The notes beneath the pieces were generated by a model, which worked only from the letters and a program-made list of their open reading frames with translations, made no database searches and was not told the origin of the DNA. Of a stretch of DNA of 64,000 bases, positions 43,757-52,478 are shown in pieces. The stretch is from Duganella flavida. GTDB lineage: Bacteria > Pseudomonadota > Gammaproteobacteria > Burkholderiales > Burkholderiaceae_D. Position 1 is the stretch's first letter. Each line of letters opens with the position of its first letter. The stretch spans positions 124,001-188,000 of the forward strand of contig NZ_WWCN01000013.1 in NCBI RefSeq assembly GCF_009857445.1. The letters are read 5' to 3'. A program made the translations under genes and the position numbers.

Positions 43757-43966
43757 ATGAAAAAAATCAATGTGAAAGTGACGACGACCTTGCTGCTGGC
43801 CCTGTGCTGCAGCACGCTCAATGCCGAGCCGGCGCCGTGGTGGAAGTGGCGCAGCAAGATAGATGGCGCGCTGATCTGCTCGCAAACGCCGCTAGGGGAA
43901 GGCTGGGAAAAGGCTTATGGCCCCTTCCGCGATGCCCGTTGCGAGAAATTAATTGTTGTTAGATAA
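43757..43966 (+). CDS. Small secreted protein of unknown function
   Basis: A 69-residue protein with a signal peptide (MKKINVKVTTTLLLALCCST, cut after NA). The mature 45 residues contain two Cys (ALICSQ and ARCEKL) that could form a disulfide, and aromatic WWKWR at the start. It starts two bases after the cyclase stop, so translation is probably coupled. I do not recognise the family. It could modulate the cyclase's periplasmic loops, but that is speculation. Confidence 0.7.
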   Translation: MKKINVKVTTTLLLALCCSTLNAEPAPWWKWRSKIDGALICSQTPLGEGWEKAYGPFRDARCEKLIVVR

Positions 43967-44034
43967 TAAAATCGCACACAAGTTAGACCGAGAATCGCTG
44001 TACGCTGCATCCACCTTTATAACAAGGAGACTGT

Positions 44035-44598
44035 ATGTTCACGAATCCAGAGCAATTTGCCAACGTTACCAAAGCGCTGTTTGAATTCCAACTTGAAACG
44101 TTCAACACCCTGACCAGCAAAACCGTACAGGGCGTGGAACAAGTGATTGCCCTCAACATCTCCACCGCCAAATCGCACCTGGAAGATAACCTAGCTGCCG
44201 GCAAGGAAATCAGCCAGGCGCCGGATCCAAAAGCCGCCATCAAACTGGCCGCCGAGCAGATCCAGCCCGGTGTAGCAGGCGCCGCCGCCTACCACCAGCA
44301 GTTGGGCGACATCATTGCCGAGATCCGCGAAGAATTCACCCGCGCCGCCGACGCCCACGTGGCCGAAGCCAAGAGCAACCTGAGTGCCCTGATCTACGAC
44401 GTGACCAAGAACGTACGTCCCGGCTCGGAAAACGCCGTGCAGATCGTGAAAACCGCGATCGACAACGCCTTCGCCGGCTATGAGCAAGTGACCAAGGCCA
44501 CCAAGCAAGCCGTGCAGGTGGTAGAAGCGGAAATCGCCAAAGCCAGCGCACTGGCTGGCCAGGCCGCACCAGCCAAACCGGCCAAAGCCAAGAAATAA
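44035..44598 (+). CDS. phaP: Phasin family protein
   Basis: A 187-residue helical protein of the phasin family that coats polyhydroxybutyrate granules. It begins MFTNPEQFANVTKALFEFQL, with LFELQLETFNTLT-like amphipathic sequence and heptad helices throughout (YEQVTKATKQAVQVVEAEIA), ending in an Ala/Lys/Pro-rich tail (PAKPAKAKK). AAGGAG precedes the ATG. The presence of phasin and hydroxybutyrate dehydrogenase supports a PHB-storing organism. A palindromic element follows the stop by five bases. Confidence 0.92.
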   Translation: MFTNPEQFANVTKALFEFQLETFNTLTSKTVQGVEQVIALNISTAKSHLEDNLAAGKEISQAPDPKAAIKLAAEQIQPGVAGAAAYHQQLGDIIAEIREEFTRAADAHVAEAKSNLSALIYDVTKNVRPGSENAVQIVKTAIDNAFAGYEQVTKATKQAVQVVEAEIAKASALAGQAAPAKPAKAKK

Positions 44599-44603
44599 AA
44601 CCC

Positions 44604-44659
44604 GGGGTCAGTTCTGCCATTGGTACACGAGCTCATGTACCAATGGCAGAACTGACCCC
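44604..44659. repeat. 56-base palindromic repeat, copy B
   Basis: The 28-base arms GGGGTCAGTTCTGCCATTGG... and their inverse differ at only one position, giving a nearly perfect 56-base palindrome. The arm recurs in copy A at 21177. It lies five bases after the phasin stop and could form a strong hairpin in the message end. Confidence 0.85.
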
Positions 44660-44694
44660 GAAATTTTGCTGTACCGGCGAGGGCGAACGCGATA

Positions 44695-44714
44695 CACTGT
44701 ACATAAATACAGTT
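44695..44714 (+). promoter_or_regulatory. LexA (SOS) box before the FAN1-helicase operon
   Basis: CACTGTACATAAATACAGTT has the invariant CTGT-N8-ACAG core (44697-44712) and matches the E. coli LexA consensus closely. It lies 24 bases before the nuclease ATG, in position to block transcription. This predicts induction by DNA damage. Confidence 0.8.
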
Positions 44715-44737
44715 AATCGTCGTTCGTCCCCGCTGCA

Positions 44738-46378
44738 ATGATCAAAGTTCTCGACAATCCGTTCTACTATCTGGAGAATTTTCACCAGGTGCTGGTGTGG
44801 ATAGCCGAACGCTACGACGATCTGCTCACTCCCGAAGAACGCCACTTCCTCACCGTATTCCCTTCGCTGCCACAAGCTTCGCGTGCGCTGTTCGTGCGCA
44901 TGGTGATGCGCAAAGGCACCGTGTTCCGCGCCAGTAAATTGGTGTATGCCGAAATCGGCAGCACGCATGAGGCGGCGCGCCCGCTGGCCGAGCTCGGCCT
45001 AATCGCAGAAGATCCGCAACTGGGGCTGGACGCCTTGTTCGACCTGCTGCAAAAACCGGAAATCGCCAAAGTCTTCAAGCTGGCAACGCACGTCAAGCAC
45101 CTGCGCAAGGCAGAGCAACTGGAAGCACTACGCGAAGAGTACGACGCCGAGCACCGCTTCTCCGCCTGGTACGCCAATTCGGGCGACCATGTCTACCGCA
45201 ATCTCACGCAAGAGCTGTGCGACCGCCTGCGCCTCATCTTCTTCGGCAACTACCATCAGGACTGGACTGACTTCGTGCTGTCCGACCTTGGCATTTACCA
45301 ATACGAAAAGGTCGAGTTCTCGCCGGCCGCGCGCGGCTTCCGCAGCCGCCGCGACATCGATGATTTCCTCACCCTGCGCCAGTGCCACGAGCGCTTTGCC
45401 GAAGGTGAAGAACCGGCCGCCGTCATTGCCGACCTGCCGCCCTGCGCGCCCGACAACGAATGGCTGCGCAGCCGCCGCAACAAGCTGATTTTCGCCATCG
45501 CCCAGCACGTGGAAAAGCAGTCCGACTGGCCGGCCGCCTACGCGCTGTACGCCGATTGCGACTATCCCGGCGCCCGCGCCCGCGCCATCCGCGTGCTGGA
45601 AAAAAACCAGCAGCCGCGCGAGGCTTTCGATTTACTGCAAGCCGCCATGCAAGCACCGGAGAGCGAGGCCGAACGCCAGCAGCTGCTGCGCATGGCGCCG
45701 CGCCTCGCGCGCAAGCTCGGTCACGCCAAGCCGCCGCCGGTGCTGCTGGCGCAGGCCGAGCGCATCGACCTGAATCTGCCGCCGCCGCAGGAAGACTACT
45801 ACGTCGAATTCGTGGTGCGCGACCATCTGCACAGCGACGACGCGCCGGTCTACTACGTCGAGAACTCGCTGATGAATTCCCTGTTTGGCCTGCTGTGCTG
45901 GGATGCGGTGTTCTCGCCGATACCGGGTGCGTTCTTCCATCCGTATCATCGCGGCCCGGCCGATTTGCACAGCGCCGACTTCCAGCGCCGCCGCGCGCAG
46001 CAGTTTGAACACGCGTTGTCGCAGCTGGATGGCGACGCATACCGCGCCACCATCCGCGCCAACTACGCGGCCAAGTATGGTATCCAGTCGCCCTTCCTGT
46101 ACTGGGAAGCGATCAGCGAGGAGCTGCTGGAGATGGCGCTCGCTTGCATCCCGCCACAGCACCTGAAGCACGCGTTTGAACGCATCCTGCAGAACATCAA
46201 ATCCAACCGCAGCGGCTTCCCCGACCTGATCCAGTTCTGGCCGGCCGAGCGCCGCTACAATATGATCGAAGTAAAAGGCCCCGGCGACCGCCTGCAGGAC
46301 AACCAGCTGCGCTGGATCGAGTACTGCGCAGAGCACCAGATGCCGGTTTCGGTCTGCTATTTGCAGTGGGCAGCATGA
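44738..46378 (+). CDS. FAN1-type VRR-NUC structure-specific nuclease
   Basis: A 546-residue protein with the domain order of bacterial FAN1: an N-terminal SAP-like helical region, a TPR-like middle (for example WPAAYALYADCDYPGARARA), and a C-terminal VRR-NUC domain. The nuclease motif is intact: PD with Asp496 in GFPDLIQFWP, then Glu511-Val-Lys513 in MIEVKGPGDRLQDNQLRW. FAN1 cuts 5' flaps and unhooks interstrand crosslinks. It lies behind a LexA box and overlaps the helicase gene by four bases. Confidence 0.9.
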   Translation: MIKVLDNPFYYLENFHQVLVWIAERYDDLLTPEERHFLTVFPSLPQASRALFVRMVMRKGTVFRASKLVYAEIGSTHEAARPLAELGLIAEDPQLGLDALFDLLQKPEIAKVFKLATHVKHLRKAEQLEALREEYDAEHRFSAWYANSGDHVYRNLTQELCDRLRLIFFGNYHQDWTDFVLSDLGIYQYEKVEFSPAARGFRSRRDIDDFLTLRQCHERFAEGEEPAAVIADLPPCAPDNEWLRSRRNKLIFAIAQHVEKQSDWPAAYALYADCDYPGARARAIRVLEKNQQPREAFDLLQAAMQAPESEAERQQLLRMAPRLARKLGHAKPPPVLLAQAERIDLNLPPPQEDYYVEFVVRDHLHSDDAPVYYVENSLMNSLFGLLCWDAVFSPIPGAFFHPYHRGPADLHSADFQRRRAQQFEHALSQLDGDAYRATIRANYAAKYGIQSPFLYWEAISEELLEMALACIPPQHLKHAFERILQNIKSNRSGFPDLIQFWPAERRYNMIEVKGPGDRLQDNQLRWIEYCAEHQMPVSVCYLQWAA

Positions 46379-48666
46379 AGTACAACGTAGCAGTGCGCGC
46401 CCTCTGTGAGTTCACCGCCAAAACCGGCGACCTCGATCTGCGCTTCACGCCCTCGCCCACCGCGCAGGAAGGCATCGCCGGTCACGGCGTGGTCACCTCG
46501 CGCCGCGATGACGATTACCAGACCGAGATCGCGTTGTCCGGCGACTTCGGCCCGCTGCACGTGCGCGGCCGCGCCGACGGCTACGACATCCGCACCAACC
46601 GCCTCGAAGAAATCAAAACCTATCGCGGCGACTTGAAGAAAATGCCGGACAACCAGCGCGCGCTGCACTGGGCGCAGGTCAAGATTTACGGCCACCTGCT
46701 GTGCCAGGACCAGGGTCTGGAAAAAATCCGCCTCGCGCTGGTCTACTTCGACATCGGCAGCCAGAAAGAAACCGTGCTGCACGAAGACCACACGGCGGCC
46801 GGTCTGCAAGCCTACTTCGAACAGCAATGCACGCTGTTCCTGCAATGGGCACAGCAAGAGATGGCGCACCGCGCGGAGCGCGACCAGCAACTGAAGGTGA
46901 TGCGCTTCCCCTACGGCGACTTCCGCCCCGGCCAGCGCCAACTAGCGGAAGCCATGTACCGCGCCAGCAACCGCAAGGTATGTCTGCTGGCGCAAGCGCC
47001 TACCGGCATCGGCAAAACCGTCGGCAGCCTGTTCCCGATGCTAAAAGCCAGCGCCGAACATGGCGTCGATAAAATTTTCTTCCTCGCTGCGAAAACCTCG
47101 GGGCGTCAAATGGCGCTCGATGCGGTGGACCTGATCCGCGAAGGCGCGCCGCTGCTGCCACTGCGCACGCTGGAACTAGCAGCGAAGAGCACCGCCTGCG
47201 TCAATCCGGACAAGGCCTGCCACGGCGATTCCTGCCCGCTGGCGAAAGGCTTCTACGACCGCCTGCCGGCGGCGCGCGAATCCGCGCTGGCGATCATGGC
47301 GCCATCGTCAAATGGTGGCGCACCGCCGACGCTGGATCGCGACACGCTACGTGCGATCGCCCTCGCCCACAATGTCTGCCCCTACTATTTGAGCAGCGAG
47401 TTGGCGCGCTGGTGCGACATCGTCATCGGTGACTACAACTACTACTTCGACGGCAGCGCCATGCTGTACAGCCTCACGCAGCTGAACGACTGGAAGGTCA
47501 ACGTGCTGGTGGACGAGGCCCACAACATGGTCTCGCGCGCCCGCAAGATGTATTCGGCCGACATGGAGCACGACAGCCTGCGCCTGCTGCGCAAGATCGC
47601 CCCGGAGGAATTGAAAAAACCGCTGGAGCGCGTGCATAAGCAATGGAACCAGCTGGAGAAAGACCAGGCGGCCGAGTACCAGTCCTATGCCGAGCTGCCG
47701 GAAAAATTCATGGGCGCGTTGCAGACCGCATCGACCGCCATCTCCGACTACATGGCCGACCATCCGGGCTACGTGGAGCCGGACCTGCAAAGCTTCTACT
47801 TCAACGCGCTGATGTTCGCGCGACTGGCGGAAAGCTTTGGCGACCACGCGCTATTCGATATCGAGAAGGCGCCGGGCGCGCGCGCCAGCAATAGCAACTC
47901 GGTGCTCTGCATCCGCAACATCGTACCGGCCCCGTATCTAAAGCCGCGCTTTGAAAGCACGCACACCACGGCGCTGTTCTCGGCCACCCTGAGCCCATGG
48001 AACTACTTCGGCGACATGCTCGGCATGCCGGATACCACCGCGTGGGTGGACGTGGAGTCGCCATTCGTGGCGGAGCAGTTGTCGGTGCAGGTGGCGAAGC
48101 ATATTTCGACGCGCTACCAACACCGCCAGCAATCTCTGAAGCCCATCGCGGACCTGATGGGCAAGCAGTACGCACAACAGCGCGGCAACTACCTCGCCTT
48201 CTTCAGCAGTTTCGATTACATGGAAAAGGCGGCCAACCAGTTCAGCGAGCTGCATCCGGAGGTGCCAACGTGGCGGCAATCGCGCCGCATGGATGAAGCG
48301 GAGCGCGCGCACTTCCTTGATCGCTTTACGCTCGACAGCGAAGGCATCGGCTTCGCTGTGCTGGGCGGCTCGTTCGGCGAAGGCGTGGACTTGCCGGGCG
48401 CACGCCTGATCGGCGCTTTCGTCGCCACGCTGGGCCTACCGCAAATCAATCCGGTCAACGAGCAGATACGCCAGCGCATGGAGACCATCTTCGGCGCAGG
48501 CTACGACTACACCTACACCTATCCCGGCATGCAGAAGGTGGTGCAGGCGGCCGGCCGCGTGATACGCACGCAGTCCGACAAAGGCACGGTCTACCTGATC
48601 GACGACCGCTTTGGCCGTCCGGAAATCCAGGAGCTGATGCCCAGCTGGTGGCGCATCGAAGGCTAG
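46375..48666 (+). CDS. XPD/DinG-family DNA helicase with N-terminal PD-(D/E)XK domain
   Basis: A 763-residue protein. Residues about 60-110 carry a RecB/Cas4-like nuclease signature: Asp69 in GRADGYD, Glu79-Ile-Lys81 in LEEIKTYRG and Gln101 in HWAQVKIYGH. The helicase core has Walker A QAPTGIGKTVGS (about 208), four Cys of an XPD-type iron-sulfur cluster (TACVNPDKACHGDSCP and NVCPYY), the DEAH box VLVDEAHNMVSRAR and motif VI-like GRVIRTQSDKG. It unwinds damaged DNA, probably with FAN1. The ATG overlaps the FAN1 stop. It overlaps the convergent flavoprotein gene by four bases. Confidence 0.92.
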   Translation: MKYNVAVRALCEFTAKTGDLDLRFTPSPTAQEGIAGHGVVTSRRDDDYQTEIALSGDFGPLHVRGRADGYDIRTNRLEEIKTYRGDLKKMPDNQRALHWAQVKIYGHLLCQDQGLEKIRLALVYFDIGSQKETVLHEDHTAAGLQAYFEQQCTLFLQWAQQEMAHRAERDQQLKVMRFPYGDFRPGQRQLAEAMYRASNRKVCLLAQAPTGIGKTVGSLFPMLKASAEHGVDKIFFLAAKTSGRQMALDAVDLIREGAPLLPLRTLELAAKSTACVNPDKACHGDSCPLAKGFYDRLPAARESALAIMAPSSNGGAPPTLDRDTLRAIALAHNVCPYYLSSELARWCDIVIGDYNYYFDGSAMLYSLTQLNDWKVNVLVDEAHNMVSRARKMYSADMEHDSLRLLRKIAPEELKKPLERVHKQWNQLEKDQAAEYQSYAELPEKFMGALQTASTAISDYMADHPGYVEPDLQSFYFNALMFARLAESFGDHALFDIEKAPGARASNSNSVLCIRNIVPAPYLKPRFESTHTTALFSATLSPWNYFGDMLGMPDTTAWVDVESPFVAEQLSVQVAKHISTRYQHRQQSLKPIADLMGKQYAQQRGNYLAFFSSFDYMEKAANQFSELHPEVPTWRQSRRMDEAERAHFLDRFTLDSEGIGFAVLGGSFGEGVDLPGARLIGAFVATLGLPQINPVNEQIRQRMETIFGAGYDYTYTYPGMQKVVQAAGRVIRTQSDKGTVYLIDDRFGRPEIQELMPSWWRIEG

Positions 48667-49847
48667 ATCAGGCCCCACACGCGGCAGGCGAAGTAAGTAG
48701 CGCCGTGGCGGGTGTTGATCAAGTCCCGGAAGATGGCGTTCAAGGCACGACCTTCCGGCGTTGGCCGCATCACCGCGACCTGCGCACGCGACCAATCGAG
48801 GACCCGAACGCCGACCGGATGGCGCTCCGCCTGGTAGCTATCCAGCAGGCCGTCCGGCGCTTCGTTGTGAATGGTGGCCGCGAGCTTCCAGCCCAAGTTC
48901 ATGGCGTCGCCGATGCCGAGGTTCAGGCCTTGCCCGCCCAGCGGTGCGTGAATATGCGCCGCGTCACCGGCCAGCAGGATGCGGCCATTGCGGTAGCTGG
49001 TGGCTTGCCGCGCACGGTCAGTCCACGTGGTGGCAACGTGCAGCGCGCCGATGGCGACGTTGACGCCTGAGATGCGGCGCAAGACCGCCTGCAAGTGGTC
49101 GCGCGTAACCGGTTCGCCGGTCTGGTGGAAGGCGCCGCCATCAAAGTCCTGCAGGTTGAGATAGCCCGGCTGCGATTGGAAGTACATGCCGCGCTCTGTC
49201 ACCACACGGCCGCGAGCAAGCAACTCGGCATCGACCAGGTCCACCTTGGCGGAGTAGCCGGTGAATTCAGGCTCAGTGCCCGCGAACTCAAATCCGCCCT
49301 GCTTGCGCACCACGCTGCGCGCACCATCGCAGCCGACCAGCCAAGCTGCACGTGCCGTCCGCTGCTGCCCGGCCATGGATGCGGTCACGCTCACGCCGTC
49401 GGCATCCTGCGCCACATCGGTGATGCCTGCGCCGCGCCGGATCTCTACGCCCAGCGATAGCGCGCGGCGCGTCAACACCTGTTCCAGTTCCGCCATCTCG
49501 GACAGCAGGCTGTATGGCAAACCTTGCGGCCAGCCGGAGGTATCGATGTTGTCATGCTCGAACTGGATGCCGGCGAAGTGGCCGGCTTGTTTGGTGCGCG
49601 TGCCGGTGAAGGGATTCTGCAAGCGCTTGGGCACTTCCATTTCCTCCAGCAGCCCGCGCCGGTGCAGCGCTTCAATCGACGGCGCATTCAAGCCGCGTAT
49701 GCCGAACGGCAGCTGCTTCAATAGTGAGTGCGGATCGTCCGATTTTTCAAGGATGAGGACCGAGCATTTGGCCAGCGCCAGCTCGCAAGCGAGCAACAGG
49801 CCTACCGGTCCAGCGCCTGCAATGATTACGTGATGTGGTGTGTTCAT
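48663..49847 (-). CDS. FAD-dependent monooxygenase (aromatic hydroxylase type)
   Basis: A 394-residue flavoprotein of the PHBH/UbiH-like group: FAD-binding HVIIAGAGPVGLLLACELA (residues about 5-23), the DG-type motif in WLVGCDGARSVVRKQ and the flavin-phosphate motif GDAAHIHAPLGGQGLNLGIG. It is shorter than the 500-residue rifampicin/tetracycline-type members. The ATG at 49847 fits the motif spacing. It follows the AraC gene by 16 bases, so it may be the last gene of the LytTR operon or a target of that AraC protein. Substrate unknown. Confidence 0.88.
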   Translation of the reverse strand: MNTPHHVIIAGAGPVGLLLACELALAKCSVLILEKSDDPHSLLKQLPFGIRGLNAPSIEALHRRGLLEEMEVPKRLQNPFTGTRTKQAGHFAGIQFEHDNIDTSGWPQGLPYSLLSEMAELEQVLTRRALSLGVEIRRGAGITDVAQDADGVSVTASMAGQQRTARAAWLVGCDGARSVVRKQGGFEFAGTEPEFTGYSAKVDLVDAELLARGRVVTERGMYFQSQPGYLNLQDFDGGAFHQTGEPVTRDHLQAVLRRISGVNVAIGALHVATTWTDRARQATSYRNGRILLAGDAAHIHAPLGGQGLNLGIGDAMNLGWKLAATIHNEAPDGLLDSYQAERHPVGVRVLDWSRAQVAVMRPTPEGRALNAIFRDLINTRHGATYFACRVWGLI

Positions 49848-49863
49848 GCCCCGCAGTCTAGGG

Positions 49864-50664
49864 CTAGTCTCCGGCAGGGGCTTGTACAAATGCGACAATC
49901 TCTTTGCTGGCGGCTTGCACCTTGGCCTTGCGCGCGAAGGCAGCCGGCGTCGCGCCGCTGTATCGTTTGAACTCGCGGCTTAAATGCGATTGATCGGTGT
50001 ATCCCAGCTCTTGCGCCAGCGCGGCAAGGTTGACCTGCGGAGTATGCCACAAGCGATTCCGCACCTGCTCGAAGCGCATCAGGCCCGAGACATCTTTCAC
50101 CGTATGCCCGGACGACTGCTTGAACTTGCGCTCCAGCGTGCGCACCGTTGCATGCGCAGCTGCAGCGACCTCGCTCACTGGCATCGCACCGCCCGCTCCG
50201 CGCATCGCCTCACCGGCTTTGAACAGCGTGCTGTCCAGCGCCAGCTGCGGCCGGAAATGGCGCTGCAGCTCGTCCAGCGCCGCACCGATATCGCCGGCCT
50301 GCACGTGCCGCGCCATCAGAGGCTGCAACTGCGCGATCGGATGCTCGAACGTTTGCACACCATGCTTACCGGACGGCAGGCCAAGCAAATCAAACACCGT
50401 CCACGGATAGCAGCGGATGCCGATAATGTCCAGCCGCCCCGCCGCCGCAAACAACACCGGCTGGTTCAATAAGCCCATCATGAAGGGCGACGGCAGCGCC
50501 ACGCCATCGCGAATCACGCTACCGAAGCTGAAGATGATTTCCGCATACCCGTCCGGCAGCACCTCAAAGCTTGCAGGCTGCTCGCCGAAGTCCCAGCGGT
50601 TATGCCAGAAGCACTTGATGGCTTCCCGCAGTTCCTCCGGCGGGTCAAACTCTTCGTGCAGCAT
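49864..50664 (-). CDS. AraC-family transcriptional regulator
   Basis: A 266-residue regulator. The N-terminal part (FDPPEELREAIKCFWHNRWD, FEVLPDGYAEIIFSFG) is the DUF6597-like sensor region; the C-terminal part has two helix-turn-helix motifs, including NLAALAQELGYTDQSHLSREFKRYSGATP split as the standard second HTH (key ending REFKRYSG). Its start codon overlaps the stop of the LytTR gene (TAATG). The regulated genes are unknown; the adjacent monooxygenase is a candidate. Confidence 0.9.
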   Translation of the reverse strand: MLHEEFDPPEELREAIKCFWHNRWDFGEQPASFEVLPDGYAEIIFSFGSVIRDGVALPSPFMMGLLNQPVLFAAAGRLDIIGIRCYPWTVFDLLGLPSGKHGVQTFEHPIAQLQPLMARHVQAGDIGAALDELQRHFRPQLALDSTLFKAGEAMRGAGGAMPVSEVAAAAHATVRTLERKFKQSSGHTVKDVSGLMRFEQVRNRLWHTPQVNLAALAQELGYTDQSHLSREFKRYSGATPAAFARKAKVQAASKEIVAFVQAPAGD

Positions 50665-51395
50665 TATTGGATCACCGTGCGTATCTTCTGGTAGCCGCTG
50701 CGGCTGACCGGCAAGCGGCTGCCATCTTTCAACACCGCGACATGGCTATCCTTGGTGGCCTGCTCGATGCGGTCCACAAACGCGATGTTGACGATGTACG
50801 ATCGATGAATGCGCAGAAACTGCTCGCCGTCCAGCTGCTCCTCCAGCTCCGACATGCGCTGGTTCTTCAGGTAGGACTTGCCCTCCGACCGTATCTGCAC
50901 ATAGTCGTCCTGCGCCTCCACATGCTCGATCTTGTCGGCAGTGATAACGTGGACCTTGGCGCCGTCGCGTATCAGCACGCGGCCTATCGGTTTGTTGCGG
51001 CCCGTCGCCTCGCGCACCATCTTCTCCACCGCCTCGCCGCCGGCGCTGATATTGGCGCGCGCATGTGCCAGCGCCTGGTCGAAGCGCTGTTGGCTGAAAG
51101 GTTTGAGCAGATAATCGAGCGCGTGGAATTCAAACGCCTTGATCGCATACTGGTCGAATGCCGTGGCGAAGATATAGCGCGTCTTGCTGCCTGCCAGCTC
51201 GGCCACTTCAAAGCCATCCAGCTTGGGCATCTGGATATCCAAAAACACCAGGTCGGGCGACAGCTCTGTAATCGCCTTCACCGCCTCGAAGCCGTTGGCG
51301 CATTCGGCCACGACCTCGACGTCCGCATGCTCGGACAAGTATTCGCGCACCACGCCGCGCGCCAGCATTTCATCGTCCACGATGATGATACGCAT
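50664..51395 (-). CDS. LytTR-type response regulator
   Basis: A 243-residue DNA-binding regulator: a receiver (about 1-120, phospho-acceptor Asp in DLVFLDIQMPKLDGF) and a LytTR domain (about 140-243) with IEHVEAQDDYVQIRSEGKSY and FLRIHRSYIVNI. LytTR proteins bind direct repeats spaced by two helical turns. It lies three bases after its kinase gene and directly upstream of the AraC gene. The repeats at 53634-53666 are the likely target. Confidence 0.94.
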   Translation of the reverse strand: MRIIIVDDEMLARGVVREYLSEHADVEVVAECANGFEAVKAITELSPDLVFLDIQMPKLDGFEVAELAGSKTRYIFATAFDQYAIKAFEFHALDYLLKPFSQQRFDQALAHARANISAGGEAVEKMVREATGRNKPIGRVLIRDGAKVHVITADKIEHVEAQDDYVQIRSEGKSYLKNQRMSELEEQLDGEQFLRIHRSYIVNIAFVDRIEQATKDSHVAVLKDGSRLPVSRSGYQKIRTVIQ

Positions 51396-51398
51396 ACC

Positions 51399-52478
51399 TC
51401 AATCCCCTTCTTCGCTCGTTTGCGCGGGCATTGTGATGTCCACGCCAAAGCTGTTCTCGTGCCGGCCCCACTGGATGCCAGCTTCGTGTTTGTAAGCCCC
51501 GGATAAACGCTGGCGCACGTTGGTCAGGCCGATACCGTGGCCCTCGCTGCGAATGGACGCCATGTCTTCGTCCACCGGATTGGCCACACCGATGTGCAGC
51601 ATCGAGCCGGCCCGCCGCGCGATGATGCGTATCGTACCGCCCTCCGGCATATTGCAGATGCCATGCTTGACGGCGTTTTCCACCAGCGGCTGGATGATCA
51701 TCGGCGGCACCAGGCATTCCGCCGCACCTTCGCCGATTTCCTCTTCCACCAACAGGCGCTCGCCGAAACGTACCTGCTCGATGGCGAGGAAGTGCCGGAT
51801 CAGCACCATCTCTTCACCTAGCGTTACTTTCTTGTGTGCCTCCATGCCGAGGCTCTGACGGAAGAAACTCGCCAATTCCAGCGTCATGCGCCGCGCCGAT
51901 TTCGGATCCTGCGAGGTCAGCGCGCTGATGGAATTCAGGCTGTTGAACAGGAAGTGCGGATCGATCTGCGTGCGCAGCATGCGCAATTCGGCCTCCTGCG
52001 CCATCAGCAGCGATTCCAGCTCGCGCTGCTCGGCGTTCTTGGCCCGCACGAATTCAATCACCAGGTAATGCAGCGCCACCGCAAAGCCATACAGCAGCAC
52101 GCCCAGCACCACAATCAACACCGACAGCTGCGGCGTGATGACGATGCCGCTCCATCCCACGCCCAACAACAGGCAAACGCTGTTCCATACATTCCCTATA
52201 ATCAGCCACAGAAAACCCAGCACTATGGCCGCGAGAGCCAGCACCATCGCCGTCGGCGCGGCGCCGCGTGTGCCCAGTGGGTAGGCGCGACACAAGTAGT
52301 AAGCCGAATAGCCAGCGGCAAAGGCGTACCACAGATTCATGGGAATCGCGAACAGCATGGCGTTAGCCAGCGGCGTCTCGCTGGCAAGCGACACCACGCC
52401 GCCCAATGCACAACCGAGGAACAGCCATACCAGCAGGTAGATGACGGTCCCTCGGCGAGTGGCGGAAATCTCCTGCAT
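51399..52478 (-). CDS. LytS-type sensor histidine kinase
   Basis: A 359-residue membrane kinase of the His_kinase/LytS class. Four N-terminal hydrophobic segments (for example LLVWLFLGCALGGVVSLAS) are followed by a short coiled coil and the histidine box IDPHFLFNSLNSISAL, then an HATPase domain (PLVENAVKHGI, GHGIGLTNVRQRLS). It phosphorylates the adjacent LytTR regulator. Its ATG overlaps the stop of the LiaF-like gene (TAATG), which suggests that the membrane proteins and kinase form one sensor. Confidence 0.93.
   Translation of the reverse strand: MQEISATRRGTVIYLLVWLFLGCALGGVVSLASETPLANAMLFAIPMNLWYAFAAGYSAYYLCRAYPLGTRGAAPTAMVLALAAIVLGFLWLIIGNVWNSVCLLLGVGWSGIVITPQLSVLIVVLGVLLYGFAVALHYLVIEFVRAKNAEQRELESLLMAQEAELRMLRTQIDPHFLFNSLNSISALTSQDPKSARRMTLELASFFRQSLGMEAHKKVTLGEEMVLIRHFLAIEQVRFGERLLVEEEIGEGAAECLVPPMIIQPLVENAVKHGICNMPEGGTIRIIARRAGSMLHIGVANPVDEDMASIRSEGHGIGLTNVRQRLSGAYKHEAGIQWGRHENSFGVDITMPAQTSEEGD

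Noticed and set aside
43199-43966. A 255-codon frame overlapping the diguanylate cyclase
   Set aside because: Only its last 69 codons, from ATG 43757 with a signal peptide, look real; the rest is an Arg-rich shadow of the GGDEF gene.
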